This document shows positions 46,470 through 58,255 of a DNA stretch of 64,000 bases, piece by piece. The notes under the pieces were generated by a model that was not told the origin of the DNA, ran no database searches, and worked only from the letters and a program-made list of their open reading frames with translations. The first letter of the stretch is position 1. Each line of letters starts with the position of its first letter. The stretch covers positions 1 through 64,000 of the forward strand of contig JANUWF010003378.1 in assembly GCA_026120185.1 (NCBI GenBank), in the 5' to 3' direction. The position numbers were made by a program, and so were the translations under genes. The stretch is from Voacanga thouarsii (taxonomy: Eukaryota > Streptophyta > Magnoliopsida > Gentianales > Apocynaceae).

Positions 46470-48123
46470 GTTCATTGGGTAAATGGCAGAAGTATGTGGT
46501 GGTAAAAAGAAAGTCCAGCTGAATTGATGGATAGCATTCCAAAAAGTGTGCCGAGACTAAATCTACAACAATCCATCTTTCCTGACTGGCCGATCCTATA
46601 TGCCACTTACTGATCCTCTATGATTGAACAACTTTTATTTCTTTCCTATTACCAAATAATTTTATTATTTCTGCACTAGTACCTAAACAATTTATTTTAT
46701 ACTTATCCCCTGCTACTCTTTGTAACTATCTGTATATCTACTCTCTTGATTGTGGGTTATCCTAGGCATATTTTTCTCTTTGCTTGATTTCCTTGTTCTA
46801 CTTTTCTTACATTTTGATTGATGACAAAGGCAGAAAAAATATATTGTTGGGGGATTGTGAATTGATAATGTGGTCATGGAGATTGTGTTATGGACTGAGA
46901 GGCATTTATATGTGGAAACTAAATATTTCTTAAGAAGCTTGTGATTCTGTGAAATACACTATTGGGATTTGGGTTGATCACACAGTGTGCTATGCAATTT
47001 TTTTTTATTTTTACTATCATGATATCTCTTTCATTGGTTTTTGCCCTTACGAATATGGATTGTGAATTATGAATATATATTGGCTGTATGTTGATTTATG
47101 GATTGTGATCATGACTATTTATAAGGATGATAAATTATAACTATTTACGGTTATAGTTTGAAAATGCGGACTGTGAAGATTTGGGTGATTTGACGGAGAC
47201 TATGTTGAGATGTTGGTGTTGTTATGGACAAAGGAGATTGAAGTGTGTGTATGAGTTCATTATGCATTTTAACAGATTGAGATTTGGTTGAATGATTTGT
47301 TTTGAATATAGTTGTGATGTACATTTTGCAAAATGTTTATTTGGATAATGAGGATATGTAAATAACTTCTTATAAAATATGTCGTGCTTCTTTTTGGTTG
47401 CTAAGTAAAATTCTCATGTTGAATTTCTTTGAGAAAAATGAGTAAGATAATTCCAGGAAAATCATTGATCTATACTCTTGGGAATTTTTTTTTACTCTAT
47501 ATATACACAGGGGGAGTTTTGGACTCACAAATTTTCAATCCAAAAGACCAGTCCAAAAATGAGTTTTTAAAAGGCTAGCTTCAGCCTAATTTTATCCCAT
47601 TTTAGATACATGTTTTGGAAGTCCAAAACCTTAGGTCCAAAAAATGACTTTTTAAAAAATTAGCTTTTGTCTCATTCTACCCTATTTTGGATGCATGTTT
47701 TGGAAGTCCAATACTTTGGAATCTAGTCTTATTTTTTAAACGCACTTCATGGTTCTATATCTTATGTTCATATATGCACATACTAAGGGGGAGCATTACA
47801 TCTTATAATTTCTCTTCTATACCTCCTTGTGTACATATCTATACATTTTTTTTTGTGACTATTATTTACGGCTATTCTCTTTTGGAATAGTCCCTTGATG
47901 GAAGGAAGGAAGATAAGGAGGTTGATTGCGCCATAGGCTTATTGAGCCATGTTTATGAGTACATGCTTTAATTTTCTATCTTAATCTCATAAGCACTCAT
48001 TGAGTCCTCTAATGAGAGAATATTTTTTTGTTAAAAATATTCTTATTTCTCTTGGTCTAACATGTCCATACTGTACGTATCATTATCTTTTATATCACAA
48101 TCCCATCAGGTTTGTCATCACTC
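46470..48123 (+). other. 3' untranslated spacer of the SIRE-type element
   Basis: No coding sequence. It holds several G-rich PPT-like tracts (GGGGGA at about 46851, 47510 and 47788) and the repeated phrase AGTCCAAAACCTT/AGTCCAATACTTT near 47620-47710. Such spacers are usual in this lineage. Confidence 0.6.
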
Positions 48124-48136
48124 AAAAAGAGGGAGA
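48124..48136 (+). other. Copia polypurine tract
   Basis: AAAAAGAGGGAGA ends one base before the 3' LTR start at 48138. It primes second-strand synthesis in the replication cycle. Confidence 0.85.
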
Positions 48137-48137
48137 T

Positions 48138-49428
48138 TGTTAGCCCTAAGGGCATTCTCTTGTATTTTGACTTATGACAAATATTGATGAGGACTAATTT
48201 GTGTGATCTATATATCATAGGACATATTCAACCTCAATTCTTCGAAGACATACAAACGAGATTGCTAAGAAACTCTTGAGCAGCGGAATCCAAGAATAGA
48301 TGACAAAGTATAAGACAAGCTTAAGAGATTGCATACCAAGAAGTTCTTGAGAAGAATTATAGACTAGGAATCATTTGTTAAGGTCTATTGTGCAAGTTCC
48401 TATATCTCTTTTACCTTATGATTCAATTTATTTCTACTTTGAAGCACACAAATAAAAAGATTTCAAAGTATTAAGTATTCAAAATTTTGGATTGAGTAGT
48501 ATGGATGGACTTTCCATCCAAAATCTTTGTCCAAAATACTGGAATAGTGCCAAAATGTTTCTGCCTAAAAAATTGCCATTTTTGGATTCACCTTTTGGTT
48601 GCACCCTAGTCTAATCCTTGAGTCCAAAACTCTGCAAAATTTGACAACGTAAAACTAGTTGTTATTAGACGTTGCTGTCTTACTTTTTGCTTCTATAAAA
48701 GCTTTCAAAACTCAATTTTGAAGTAGATTGTTGTGCTATCTCCCTCAAGAAAACACTTATACTTTGGAAAACAAAAATTGCCCTTTTCATTTATGTTTTA
48801 AAAGGTGAAATCAAATTGTTAAAAAGGGAAAAAGGTGTTGGTGCTCATCTAGTTGTACATCCACTTAAAAGGTATGAGCTATCTCTATTACATTCCTATA
48901 ATCTTTTGTATATCAAGGCTGTGGTGTAAAACTCATTAGGGGTGAGCTTTGAATTGTAGTTGGTTGAGAGGTTGTAGATAAAACAAGTGTGGTGATCCTC
49001 TTATGTAATTGGTGTAGTCAAACACCATTAAGCTAACTGAGTTTTATAGTGACTTGGTCTAAAATCCTTAAGTGTAAGCTTAAGGTAGTAGATGTAGATC
49101 TTTGAGGATCGAATGACTATAAATCTCTTGGTCATCTTCCTTGCATTTATTTCTAAAAGTTTGTGAACTTCTTTATGCAAAGTTTTCAATCATTCGAAGA
49201 GACCTTTATGATTCTCACTAACCCATCTTTACTATCGTATTGATTTCACATCACTTGTCTCATATCTTTAATATCCTAGATGTCTCTTTAAAGCTGCACA
49301 AAATTTTACTTTGCATAACCTCTAAACATCACAGTCAGGAAAATAAAAAGAGGAATTTTAAAATTAGATCTTTTTAAAAAAGTGTTAAAATTTGCCAAAT
49401 ACCTTATTCCCCCTTATAATGTTTTTCA
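48138..49428 (+). repeat. SIRE-type copia 3' LTR
   Basis: 1,291 bp, TGTTAGCCC...GTTTTTCA, homologous to 38277-39516 with small indels, for example an extra ~40 bp near 48510. Confidence 0.9.
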
Positions 49429-49494
49429 TAAAGACTTAAGTAAATAATTTTATCAACATATAGATATTACCTAAACCTAAGTTCTGATATTAAA
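49429..49494 (-). mobile_element. Continuation of the split chromovirus-type LTR and PBS-like site
   Basis: This begins with the TAAAG target duplication. Near its end, on the - strand, TTTAATATCAGAAC (49494-49481) reads like the PBS TTTGGTATCAGAGC with three G-to-A changes, directly after the CA end of short repeat X copy 2. Confidence 0.45.
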
Positions 49495-49673
49495 TGTTGC
49501 GTCCCATACCCGCGAACATTGGAGCGCGACTATAGGCCTAGCAGCATCCATGGTCAACTATTTGACCACCGTCCTCAATGGGCATAATTAGACATCCCAA
49601 GTTAACAATAGGTACTTAGGCCCAACTCTATATACTATTCACACTTCTTATCCCAATTCCATGCGCAACCCTC
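49495..49673 (-). repeat. Short terminal repeat 'X', copy 2 (truncated)
   Basis: Ends on the - strand with GGTATGGGACGCAACA. It matches the 3' half of copy 1 (shared phrases CTATAGGCC, GGTCAACTATTTGACC, AGGTACTTAGGCCC in + orientation). It is cut at about 49673, where copy 3 begins in the opposite direction. Confidence 0.65.
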
Positions 49674-49678
49674 TGTAT

Positions 49679-49991
49679 CAGAACTAAGTGCTACACTATA
49701 CGCGGTAGGAGCTACCTTTAGAATCTCATGCCGCATAGCTGGTCCTGAGTTTGGCCCCTAAAGTATAGACCCAACGAGAACACTTGGGCCTAAAGGAAGG
49801 GTGAATATGATACTCCAATCCCACATGAGATTGGGATGAGAAGCGTGAATGATATATAAGGATGGGTCTAAGTACCAATTGTTAATTTGGGATATCCATT
49901 TTGACCCAGCAAGAACGACAACCAAGTACTTAACTATAGGTGTTGCCAAACCTATAGTTGCATTTTGGGCTTGCAGTCATGGAGCGTGGCA
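49679..49991 (+). repeat. Short terminal repeat 'X', copy 3
   Basis: Full-length + orientation copy: GAACTAAGTGCTACACTATA at the start, CCCCTAAAGTATAGACCCA inside, and GCAGTCATGGAGCGTGGCA at the end. It is followed immediately by TTTGGTATCAGAG, a tRNA-iMet PBS, as expected for an LTR. Confidence 0.7.
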
Positions 49992-49993
49992 TT

Positions 49994-50004
49994 TGGTATC
50001 AGAG
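49994..50004 (+). other. tRNA-iMet primer-binding site after X copy 3
   Basis: TGGTATCAGAG two bases after the CA end of X copy 3. Only 19 bases then separate it from the TG start of X copy 4. Confidence 0.75.
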
Positions 50005-50023
50005 AAAATAACCAGCCCCGGTA

Positions 50024-50326
50024 TGGGAACTAAGTGCTATAGTGCATACGATGGGAACCATCTATAGAATCCTATGCCGCCTGGTTGTTCCTGTGTTTAG
50101 CCCCTAAAGTATAGGTCCAGCGAAGACGTTTGGGTCTAAAAGTGGGGTAAATGTACTACCTTAACCTATATGGGATTGGGATAAGAAATGTGAATGGTTT
50201 ATGATGATCGGCCTAAGTACCTATTGTTAACTTGGGATATCCCTTTTGGCCAAGTAAAGACAGCAGCCAAAAAAGTTGACCGTGGATGCTGCCAAGCCTA
50301 TAGGCGTACTCTGGGGTTTGCGGGCA
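50024..50326 (+). repeat. Short terminal repeat 'X', copy 4, split by a solo LTR
   Basis: TGGGAACTAAGTGCTATAG at the start, then the same internal phrases as the other copies. It breaks off at GGGTTTGCGGGCA. Its last bases (TGGGGCGTGATAAAG) resume at 57914, after the inserted solo LTR. Confidence 0.7.
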
Positions 50327-52356
50327 TGTAACACCCCACTACCTAGGCCTAACAAGGATCTTTATAACTAGGTCACACAAACGAAAATAAAATAATACTT
50401 TAAAATTAAACTTATTACAACCCAAAAATTCAGGGACAAATTTAAAGTAAATTGTTTACTATCATCTCTCAAAGCAACACATAAAATAAATAACATAGAG
50501 TCTTCAAAGCAGGCAACAAATCTAGCTACTCATCTCCACAGCAGGATCGACTTGAAAACATGGCATAAAAGGTGATGAGATAAAAATCTCAGTAAGCCCG
50601 TATGTGCTTTGAGTATTTCAAGTAAAACAGTTCATGTATGCAAGTTATAAAAATTGCATAAAAGAAAGTGCTGGCAAGCAATAAATAAGGTTAAAATAAA
50701 GAGTGGCATTCTACTTTTCAAACCATATATGTGCACAATAAATACAACCACTCAAATAGGTAGCCATGGGTTACCACACGTTGGGCCCCATGACCATATA
50801 ACGGTCAGAATGCCACACTTTGTGCAGACTGACAAAAGGTAGGTGATCGGCCTACTAGGTGCGATACTCCTCCTTCTCAACACTCAAAACTTACCAATTG
50901 TCCACTCTAGAAACACACAGTCCACATGACTGAAACTTGCTAGCTCGGACTGGCATGACCTACTGAACTGGCATTCTATCCAGGAAGGACTCACCCTTTA
51001 GAGGTGGCCACCTACTGAGAGACTTACCCTAACCCTTCAAAGACTAGTTCTAGTAGTCTACTCTTATTGAGTACTCAACATTGATTGTCCCACTTGGGGA
51101 AAAACTGATAGAACATTGCTTTATTTGAAAATAGCAATTAAGGGTTTCTAAAATTCATGTCAAAGTGGGTTTTTAGAAAGAGTTTAGTGTTTTTGCAAAA
51201 CTGCTTCTTTGATTTTCAAATTATTTGTTTGACTGAACAAGAAATGAAATAGTCCTTAATTGCCTTTACAAAATGAGTGTCCATACACTTCGCATTTGGC
51301 TTCCCATAGTAACCTTTTGTCATCAAATAAGTTTATGCAGGAGCTTACTCGATCCTTTGCTTGATCAAATTCAAAAATCTTTCAAAGTTGACCTAACCCC
51401 GCTTGGGGTAAACACAAGTCATAAGGTTATACTTAAGCTATATTCGCTTCCATAAATAATCCTAGTTCAACTTATTACAATCATGACCCTAATGTCCTAA
51501 GCTTTAAGGCTAGATGATAAAGGATTCTATAAAATAAGTCTAGCTTGATAAGTGAAAATAACTAGGGGTTGTAAAATAATTACTAATAAGTTATAGGTTC
51601 AAATAATAAATCTTAAGTGTTGTTAATAAATAAACTAGGGTTTTATTGGTGAAGAATCCTAAGTTCTAGGTGATATTAATAAATGGTCATTCTTAAATAA
51701 TATTTTTGAAGTAAATATTAAATTATTACTAATCTCTTAGTTAATAATTAATAGATATAAAATAAGTAAAATTAATAATAAATAAATTTTATTAAATCTT
51801 GATTAGCAAATAAATATAACATTTATGAATATATGGCCTACAAGATTAATATTTTACCTATTATTATTTATATAAAAGGTTTTATTTATTACTATTATCA
51901 TATATAAATATTTATATATTATAAAAGATATCATTTATTTGGCTAAAATAACACTATTTCATTTAATATTCCAATTCCAAAACTTCCTAGGGTTTTCGAA
52001 ATCTTTGGAGGAAAATTAACGTAATAAAATTGGCTAATTAAAATAACCTAGGATCAACAAGGTCATGATCATAATTTTCCTATTGCTAACAAGAATCATG
52101 AACATATACTCCAACATCAATCAACAAACTATTCCATTCATGAATAAAGGCTTAAATCCATACCTACTATCACATGGGCAAATCTCTACTAAGCATAACA
52201 ATACTCATGGCTTCAATGAAAATAACAACATAATACCTTATTCACTAAAGGTGACATAATATCTAGCATGCTTAAACATTTATACTCACTTAAGACATGA
52301 AGAACATGCATCGATCTACAAGGAATTTCATAAAGCTTAACTACGACCAAACATTC

Positions 52357-55300
52357 TGTAACATCCCTCATTTTCTTCTTGTCGCAGTGGTCCAGCTCAG
52401 GTGGGATGTCACCTCGTCTGAATCCTCAGACTAGGAGTCTTTATAATGATATAAACTTAAAGCAAGCAAGTACAAGTCAAAGCTTAAGTAAATATATGAA
52501 ACATACTCTTTCATTATAAATACATGAGTGGTGATAGGTACATCATCAGGGTTCCCAAAATATACAAGCCAAAATAGTTTCATCATCCATGTACAATGAG
52601 CATGCTAAAAGATTCGCTAACTAGTGCTAGATGGCAAAGTCCGGGTAATACCGTCGCTAGTTTTCAGCTCCAATCCCTAAAATAGAAAAGACAAACACAC
52701 GTGTGAGTGGTATACTCAGTGAGTCCAGTGTGTGCTAGTGTTTTACTCAGAACAGGAAGACATTTTTCAATTTCTTTATTGAAATAAATTTTGAGATAGG
52801 GAAACAGTACTAATTGATAAATTTTGGTTCAATCTGTCATGTACATTCGAAAAACAGTGGCTTCCAAACACATGGCCCCTAATTCATTAAATGTGGATTC
52901 TTCCCCATTTGGAAGTGCGACCCGAGTGCAAAGTTCAAGGGACTTCGCCTTCGGCTACATGGTCTCTTGTGCCAGGGACTGCGCCTTACAGCACATCACC
53001 CGTGATATGCCGGAAGGGTGAGCAGCGTACAAATGTACCTCATCGTGCACTTAAGGATCTTTTACTTGCCACCAAAAGTCGAGGGTCCCAATCCTGACGT
53101 CAATCACTTTCGAGGTGGCAAGGGATTGAACACACCAAGTGTCCCCGCTCGGTATCATGTGAACAACCCACCATCACAATCAATAGGCAATTGCCGAGCT
53201 CACAACGGCTAGCCAGGGATGGCTAATTCCATTATCCTGTCGCCCCATTCAGAGTAAGATAAGCCCAATAACTGGACTAGGTTATTTGGGTTCATCTATC
53301 TCTAACGAAGGCTAGTACAAAGGTCAAAGCCTTTGCTGAGTACTCAACATCACCACTGATTCACATATTCAATATACTCCTTAGAAAGGAGTCTGCTCTC
53401 CTCGAAGGGAATTCAAAACAACTCATTCTTGGGGCCAAACATCATTTTATAAGACTTTTACATCACCCGGGAGGGTATTTTTAAGAGCTAGCAAAATTGT
53501 ATAAATTTCATCTCGGAAGCCATTATGCATAAAGAAAGCTTATTTAAAGCATAGAGAAAGCCTAGTGAAACATATCGTAAGTATCAAATAGACTGGATTC
53601 ATAAGCTTCAATCATGTCAAGAAGACATAGTTTATATCAGAGAAACATTAAATTTTGTCAGAAAAACACATTCTAAAATCAAGGGACTCACCTTGTATAA
53701 TAGGTCAAAGTTGCACTCGTATAGTCCTAAAAGGAGTTCCCTCGACTTGATTCACCTACATCATTAGTATATTTCCTTATTATTACTTAATTGGTTCAAA
53801 TGCTTAATGGTTCGAATAAGGTTTCTATAATCTCTCTAAAGAAACAAATGAATTAATGTCTTTAATGGTTTCCTGGTTTTACAGCTTTACCACCCTCCAC
53901 TATTCTTCACATAACTTATTCAATATAGGTCCAAATAAGGTAAGGTTTCTTCCATAATATTCCTAAAACATCCCTCTATCAATTCCAGGCCATGAGACCG
54001 ATAAAATCCATCCCATTTTGTACAGTTTTTCAGTTAATTCACTGCTCCGGGTTTTGGAATTCAGATTTGTCATCTTCCAGTGTTTTGTGCATATCTCTTT
54101 CAATACAGGCCCAAATGAGGTGAAACTACTTCAAAAATACTCCTAGGACATTTCTCTATCAACTTCAGGTCATGGGGTATTCAAAAATATCTCCACTTTG
54201 TTCAGTATTTTAGCTAAACTTACTGTTCCGAGTTGGAGGTTCAAATCGCAGTTTAGAAGCTCAACTTGTTTTAATTTATTTCTATGGTTTCTTCAACATA
54301 CCCTACCACATTTAAAGCCTTCAATACCTCATTTAACATCCCAAAATCAATATTCCAACAGGTTTTCATGCTCATCCCTTCTCTTTAGTTTAAACAAATA
54401 AATTATACCAAGTTCACCAAACCAGTAAATTTTGGCAGTTTTCACCCTTCTTGTTGTTCATGATCTCTTAGCTATTCAAAACCCTCACAACCTCCACAAA
54501 ACTTGTTCCAAATCCTTTCTAACTAGTCTAGGACATGTTTAGAGTCATTTATTCTCAATTTCCAATCATATCTACTCAGATTTCCTTTAATATTTCCAAA
54601 CAACACAAACTAGTGAGTTGTTATTAGCAATTGGCTTTTCTTGTTTTCTTTATCACTTCCTTCCTTTATCTTTTCAAATTTCCAGTATTTCATCACTCCA
54701 ATACACTTTAAATGAACTGAAAACCATACTCAACCCATCACTACACCAACCGGTCAATCCAACAACCATCACAACATCAGAATATTTTCATTACTCAACA
54801 TCAACAAATTCATATGCATTTAGTTTCCAACTTCTAACATCATTCTTTTGGCTTTTGAGAAATGACCTCTTACCTTTCCAAGATGAGTGCAAAGCTGTAT
54901 ACTCCTTTCCTTCCTTCCTTCTCCTTTCTTTCTCCTTGCTGCCGGTTTCCTCTCCTTCCTCCTTGCTGTCGGAAATCTCTCTCTCTCTCTCTCTCCCTTA
55001 GTCTCTCTTTTTCTTGTTTTTCTTCTTCTCTTCACTTTTCTGGTTTTTCCCCTTCTCTTTCCAGCTTTGGTCGAAATTTTTCTCCTCCTCACTCCTATTT
55101 ATATAGCTCAACTTCTTGGTCTTGATTTGGTCTTAATAAAATGACTTAGGGTGAGTTGGTATTTCTAAAAGCCTTTAGACCTTTATAGAACTTAAAAGGA
55201 GATTGTGGAACTATGTAGAAGCTTATAGAACTCCCTAGAAGTCTCAAGACTAATGTACTTGCTAACCTTGCATGGCCATGCATAATCCTAATTAACTTGC

Positions 55301-55748
55301 CCTAATCTAGTTTAGCTTAACTAAGCTTGATTAAAGAAAGTCTAAGAATAGCTAATCTTGGTCAAATATATCAAGCTTGTGGGCCCTTCATTTACTTCTT
55401 ATGGGCCCCCTAAAATATCTTAGTATATGATAGAATATAATTAAGATATTTATAGTATTAGTTATTGTGTGTGTATATATATATATAAATAATAATAGTA
55501 AGAATAATATGATAATTCAATAAAGTTATTGAATTTAATAATACTATAATTTAATATTACTAAGAGATTTTGGTATTAAATAATAAATAGAAAATAATCA
55601 CAAGGGTTATAGAATAATGGTGATAATGAAATGAAATAAAATAAAATATATACTCATATATATAAAATAATAGTGAAAATAATATTAGTAATATTATTTT
55701 AAACAAGTCTACCCTACGTAAATCCTTTATATATGGTGGGTTATTACA
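52357..55748 (-). mobile_element. Solo LTR with exact target duplication CATTC
   Basis: 3,392 bp from TGTAACATCCC to GGTGGGTTATTACA, flanked on both sides by CATTC (52352-52356 and 55749-55753). It contains the LTR phrases AGTCTTTATAATGATATAAA (about 52436) and CAGTGAGTCCAGTGTGTGC (about 52717). No coding domain. It belongs to the same broad family as its host LTR but is more divergent at its tips. Confidence 0.85.
54972..54998. repeat. (CT)n tract
   Basis: A run of about ten CT units inside a pyrimidine-rich LTR region, likely near the LTR leader on the - strand, where it reads (AG)n. Confidence 0.9.
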
Positions 55749-55988
55749 CATTCTCTTGCTCCAATCTCAACTCCTTCATATATAAGCATATACTCAATCC
55801 CCAATCATGTTCTATCCCTTTCTATCAACATCTAGGAGACATAACTTTATAATTAAAGAGAAGGTTAAAGAGAAATACTTGGTTGATGACTATCTCGATG
55901 AAGATTTAAGGAGATCCACACGCTTAGGAGGTTTGAACTGTCCAAGAAAGGAGAAGGAAAACGGCCATGGTTGTAGCAACCATTTTGG

Positions 55989-56019
55989 CTGAGAGAGAGA
56001 GAGAGAGAGAGAGAGAGTA
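55989..56019. repeat. (GA)n microsatellite
   Basis: About 14 GA units inside the outer solo LTR. Confidence 0.95.
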
Positions 56020-57908
56020 TATTAGTATGACATGTTAAAGATTGAAGGGAAGAAGATGAACAAAAGTTATTCTTGGTTACCTTGATGATGTTCTTGAGAC
56101 TTCAAGAAAATTTCTGGTTTTGATCCGATTGTAATTTTTTTTTTTTTCAAGATTTGATGCTATAAAATCTAGAAAAGGACTCTAGGGAGTATGTAGGCAT
56201 GTTCTGGATTTTTGGGAGGGATTGAAGGTGTTTAGAGTGGTCTTAGGCTTGAAGAAATGTAGTGTGTGTTCTTGGTGAAAATGGAGTGAATTGGAGAGAA
56301 AGTGCTGGACGAATTGCCGAAGGGGTTAGCCGAATGATTGAAGGATTTATGTGATTTGATTTTCAGATTAGAGAGGAGAGAAAAAATTGGTTGTTTGAAA
56401 TTCAAATAGAGAAATTTATGGAGTGTTTTAAGGTAAAATATTTCGTAATGGTGTTTGATTGATGGAGGTTCCTTGGAGCTACAATGGAGCCGGCTAGTTT
56501 GATGTGTTTTGCTGAAATGAATGAGGGTTGAAGGAGCTATAAGGCTGGCTGAAATTTTGTGTTCAATGGTGGGGAGAATTTATGGTTAAGAAGCTTAATC
56601 CAAGGGTGTTATCATGGAGCAATTGCTGGAAATTTTGAAATCCCATTGAAAGGTTGATTGGAGGAATTGTAAGAGAAATTTGAGGAGTGGCTATGGAGTC
56701 TAGTCGTGTAAGGTCGGTGGAGGGGGTAATAGAGTTCAATCCATGGCTGAACAATGGTTAACTAACCGAAGTTTGAGGTGATTTTTGGACAAGTCTTGAA
56801 GAGAGCCAGGCTGGAATTTTTTTGGTTGAGATTCGAGTTGTTTGCTCGAATTTGCTGTGCAGTTTTTCTGCAATGTTCTAGCCGATTTGCAGAGGTTTTG
56901 GAGAGGTATTTGAGGGTCCTTTATGGTTGGTTTCCAGCCTTCTTTATGGAGGAAAGGCAGAGGTAATCTACTGGGTTAAAGGGTAGAAGAAACAACTTTG
57001 ATTTTGGCCTGCTATGCATTGAAGCTGTCCAGAATTTTTTTCTAGTTTGCATAGCTTCGAGCAGTTTGGTTTTGGAAAAAGAATTTCAGTCTTCAAGTTG
57101 AATAAGTTTGCCATTTTTCTGGCAACAATTGAGTAAGAAAGATGGTTGAAATTTTCGAAGGCTAGGCTGCTCAAGAATCTGGAAAAAATTCAGATTTCTT
57201 CCATGGAGAAGATGAACACTTTGGACTGGAGTTTGAAGGTTCAACCATGGAGATTAATTTCTCTTGGGAACCTTCCTTAACTCCTTCCCCATTTTCAGCC
57301 AAATCTCTAACCTCTAAGCGCCATTTTCGAAATTCAAAGGCTAATGATCCTTGCTGAATTTTCTGGAATTAAAACATAGATTTGGATGAATTGAACAAAC
57401 TTAATTGATAAAGAATTTAGGGTAAGCTTGGGAATAAAAGGACATGAATCCCTTAAGAATTCTTTTTAGGGCATAAGAATAGGATTAGGGCATTTCCTTC
57501 ATGTCTCCCCTAGGATAACACTCCTATTTTTACTTATGGAATGCAAGGGATGAAAAATCCAACCTTAAATTAAAATAATCATGACCAAAACTTAAATGAT
57601 GGGGTTTGAACTCAAGATTTTAGAGATTAATTTCAAAGCTCTAACCACTAAACCACAACAGCTCTTATTCTTATTTTCTCTCCCAAATATTCTTCCTATT
57701 TAATCCTCAAGCTATCTTCCTATTTTGACCTCAAGCAAAAATTATCATTTCACCCTTCCTACTCAATGAGCATATCTAAGCCTTCTAGATTATAAATCAT
57801 AATTCTAAAGCACATAAAATCATTCAAAAATATACATATTCACGCAAAGAAATATGATATGCATCCCGACCCTCTTACTCTAGGGTTGGCTTTAGGTGGG
57901 GTTTCACA

Positions 57909-58255
57909 AGGTATGGGGCGTGATAAAGTTGGCATTAGGTTGATGATGATTAATGTAGTTAACTAGCTTGTGGTGTGTTTTGTACAATTAAATGGGATAA
58001 GAGTGCAATAGTATGTAGAATTCAGATTGAGGGAAAAGGGTGGCAGCTTACCACAACTGAAAAGGAAAGCATTCAATTAAGATTAGTTATCTTGGAAGCT
58101 TTCCTTCATTTTCTTGATTTGGTTAGGCTGTGAAGGGAATGGTAGTTATATATTGTACAAGAGTTACGATTGGCCAAAATCAAAGAACAACCAACTCCTA
58201 TTTTCGACTAGTTGAATTGATGATTGGGAGGAGTAAACGATGCGTAAATTTTGGG
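57909..58255. other. End of X copy 4 and following sequence
   Basis: Starts with the decayed duplication AGGTA and the last bases of X copy 4 (TGGGGCGTGATA), then AAGTTGGCATTAGG, which could be a strongly decayed PBS. The rest is unassigned and ends with the 12-bp repeat GTAAATTTTGGG (58244-58255). Confidence 0.4.

Larger units (their letters stand above)
38277..49428 (+). mobile_element. Complete copia element of SIRE/Maximus type
   Basis: An 11,152-bp LTR retrotransposon: 5' LTR 38277-39516, PBS 39519-39530, gag, protease, integrase, RT, RNase H, a third env-like ORF, PPT 48124-48136 and 3' LTR 48138-49428. Flanking 5-bp duplication TAAAG at 38272-38276 and 49429-49433 is exact. The large size, long LTRs and third ORF after RNase H are features of the SIRE/Maximus lineage. 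All ORFs contain stops or frameshifts, and the 5' LTR tip is mutated (AG for TG). It sits inside an older chromovirus-type LTR. Confidence 0.9.
50327..57908 (-). mobile_element. Solo chromovirus-type LTR, itself split
   Basis: + strand TGTAACACCCCACTACC at 50327 and GGTGGGGTTTCACA ending at 57908; on the - strand it starts TGTGAAACCCCACC. After removing the inner LTR (52357-55748 and one TSD) it is about 4.19 kb. It lies inside X copy 4. The flanking 5-mers GGGCA (50322-50326) and AGGTA (57909-57913) differ by two transitions, fitting a decayed target duplication. No internal domain is present, so it is probably a product of LTR-LTR recombination. Confidence 0.65.

Noticed and set aside
52824..53212. 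GC-richer overlapping + strand ORFs
   Set aside because: They lie within a solo LTR with exact target duplications. The frames overlap each other and have no recognisable motif.
54820..55125. Overlapping ORFs of 85-90 codons on both strands in a pyrimidine-rich stretch
   Set aside because: Low-complexity Ser/Leu/Phe or Arg/Lys translations of a (CT)-rich LTR segment; no family motif.
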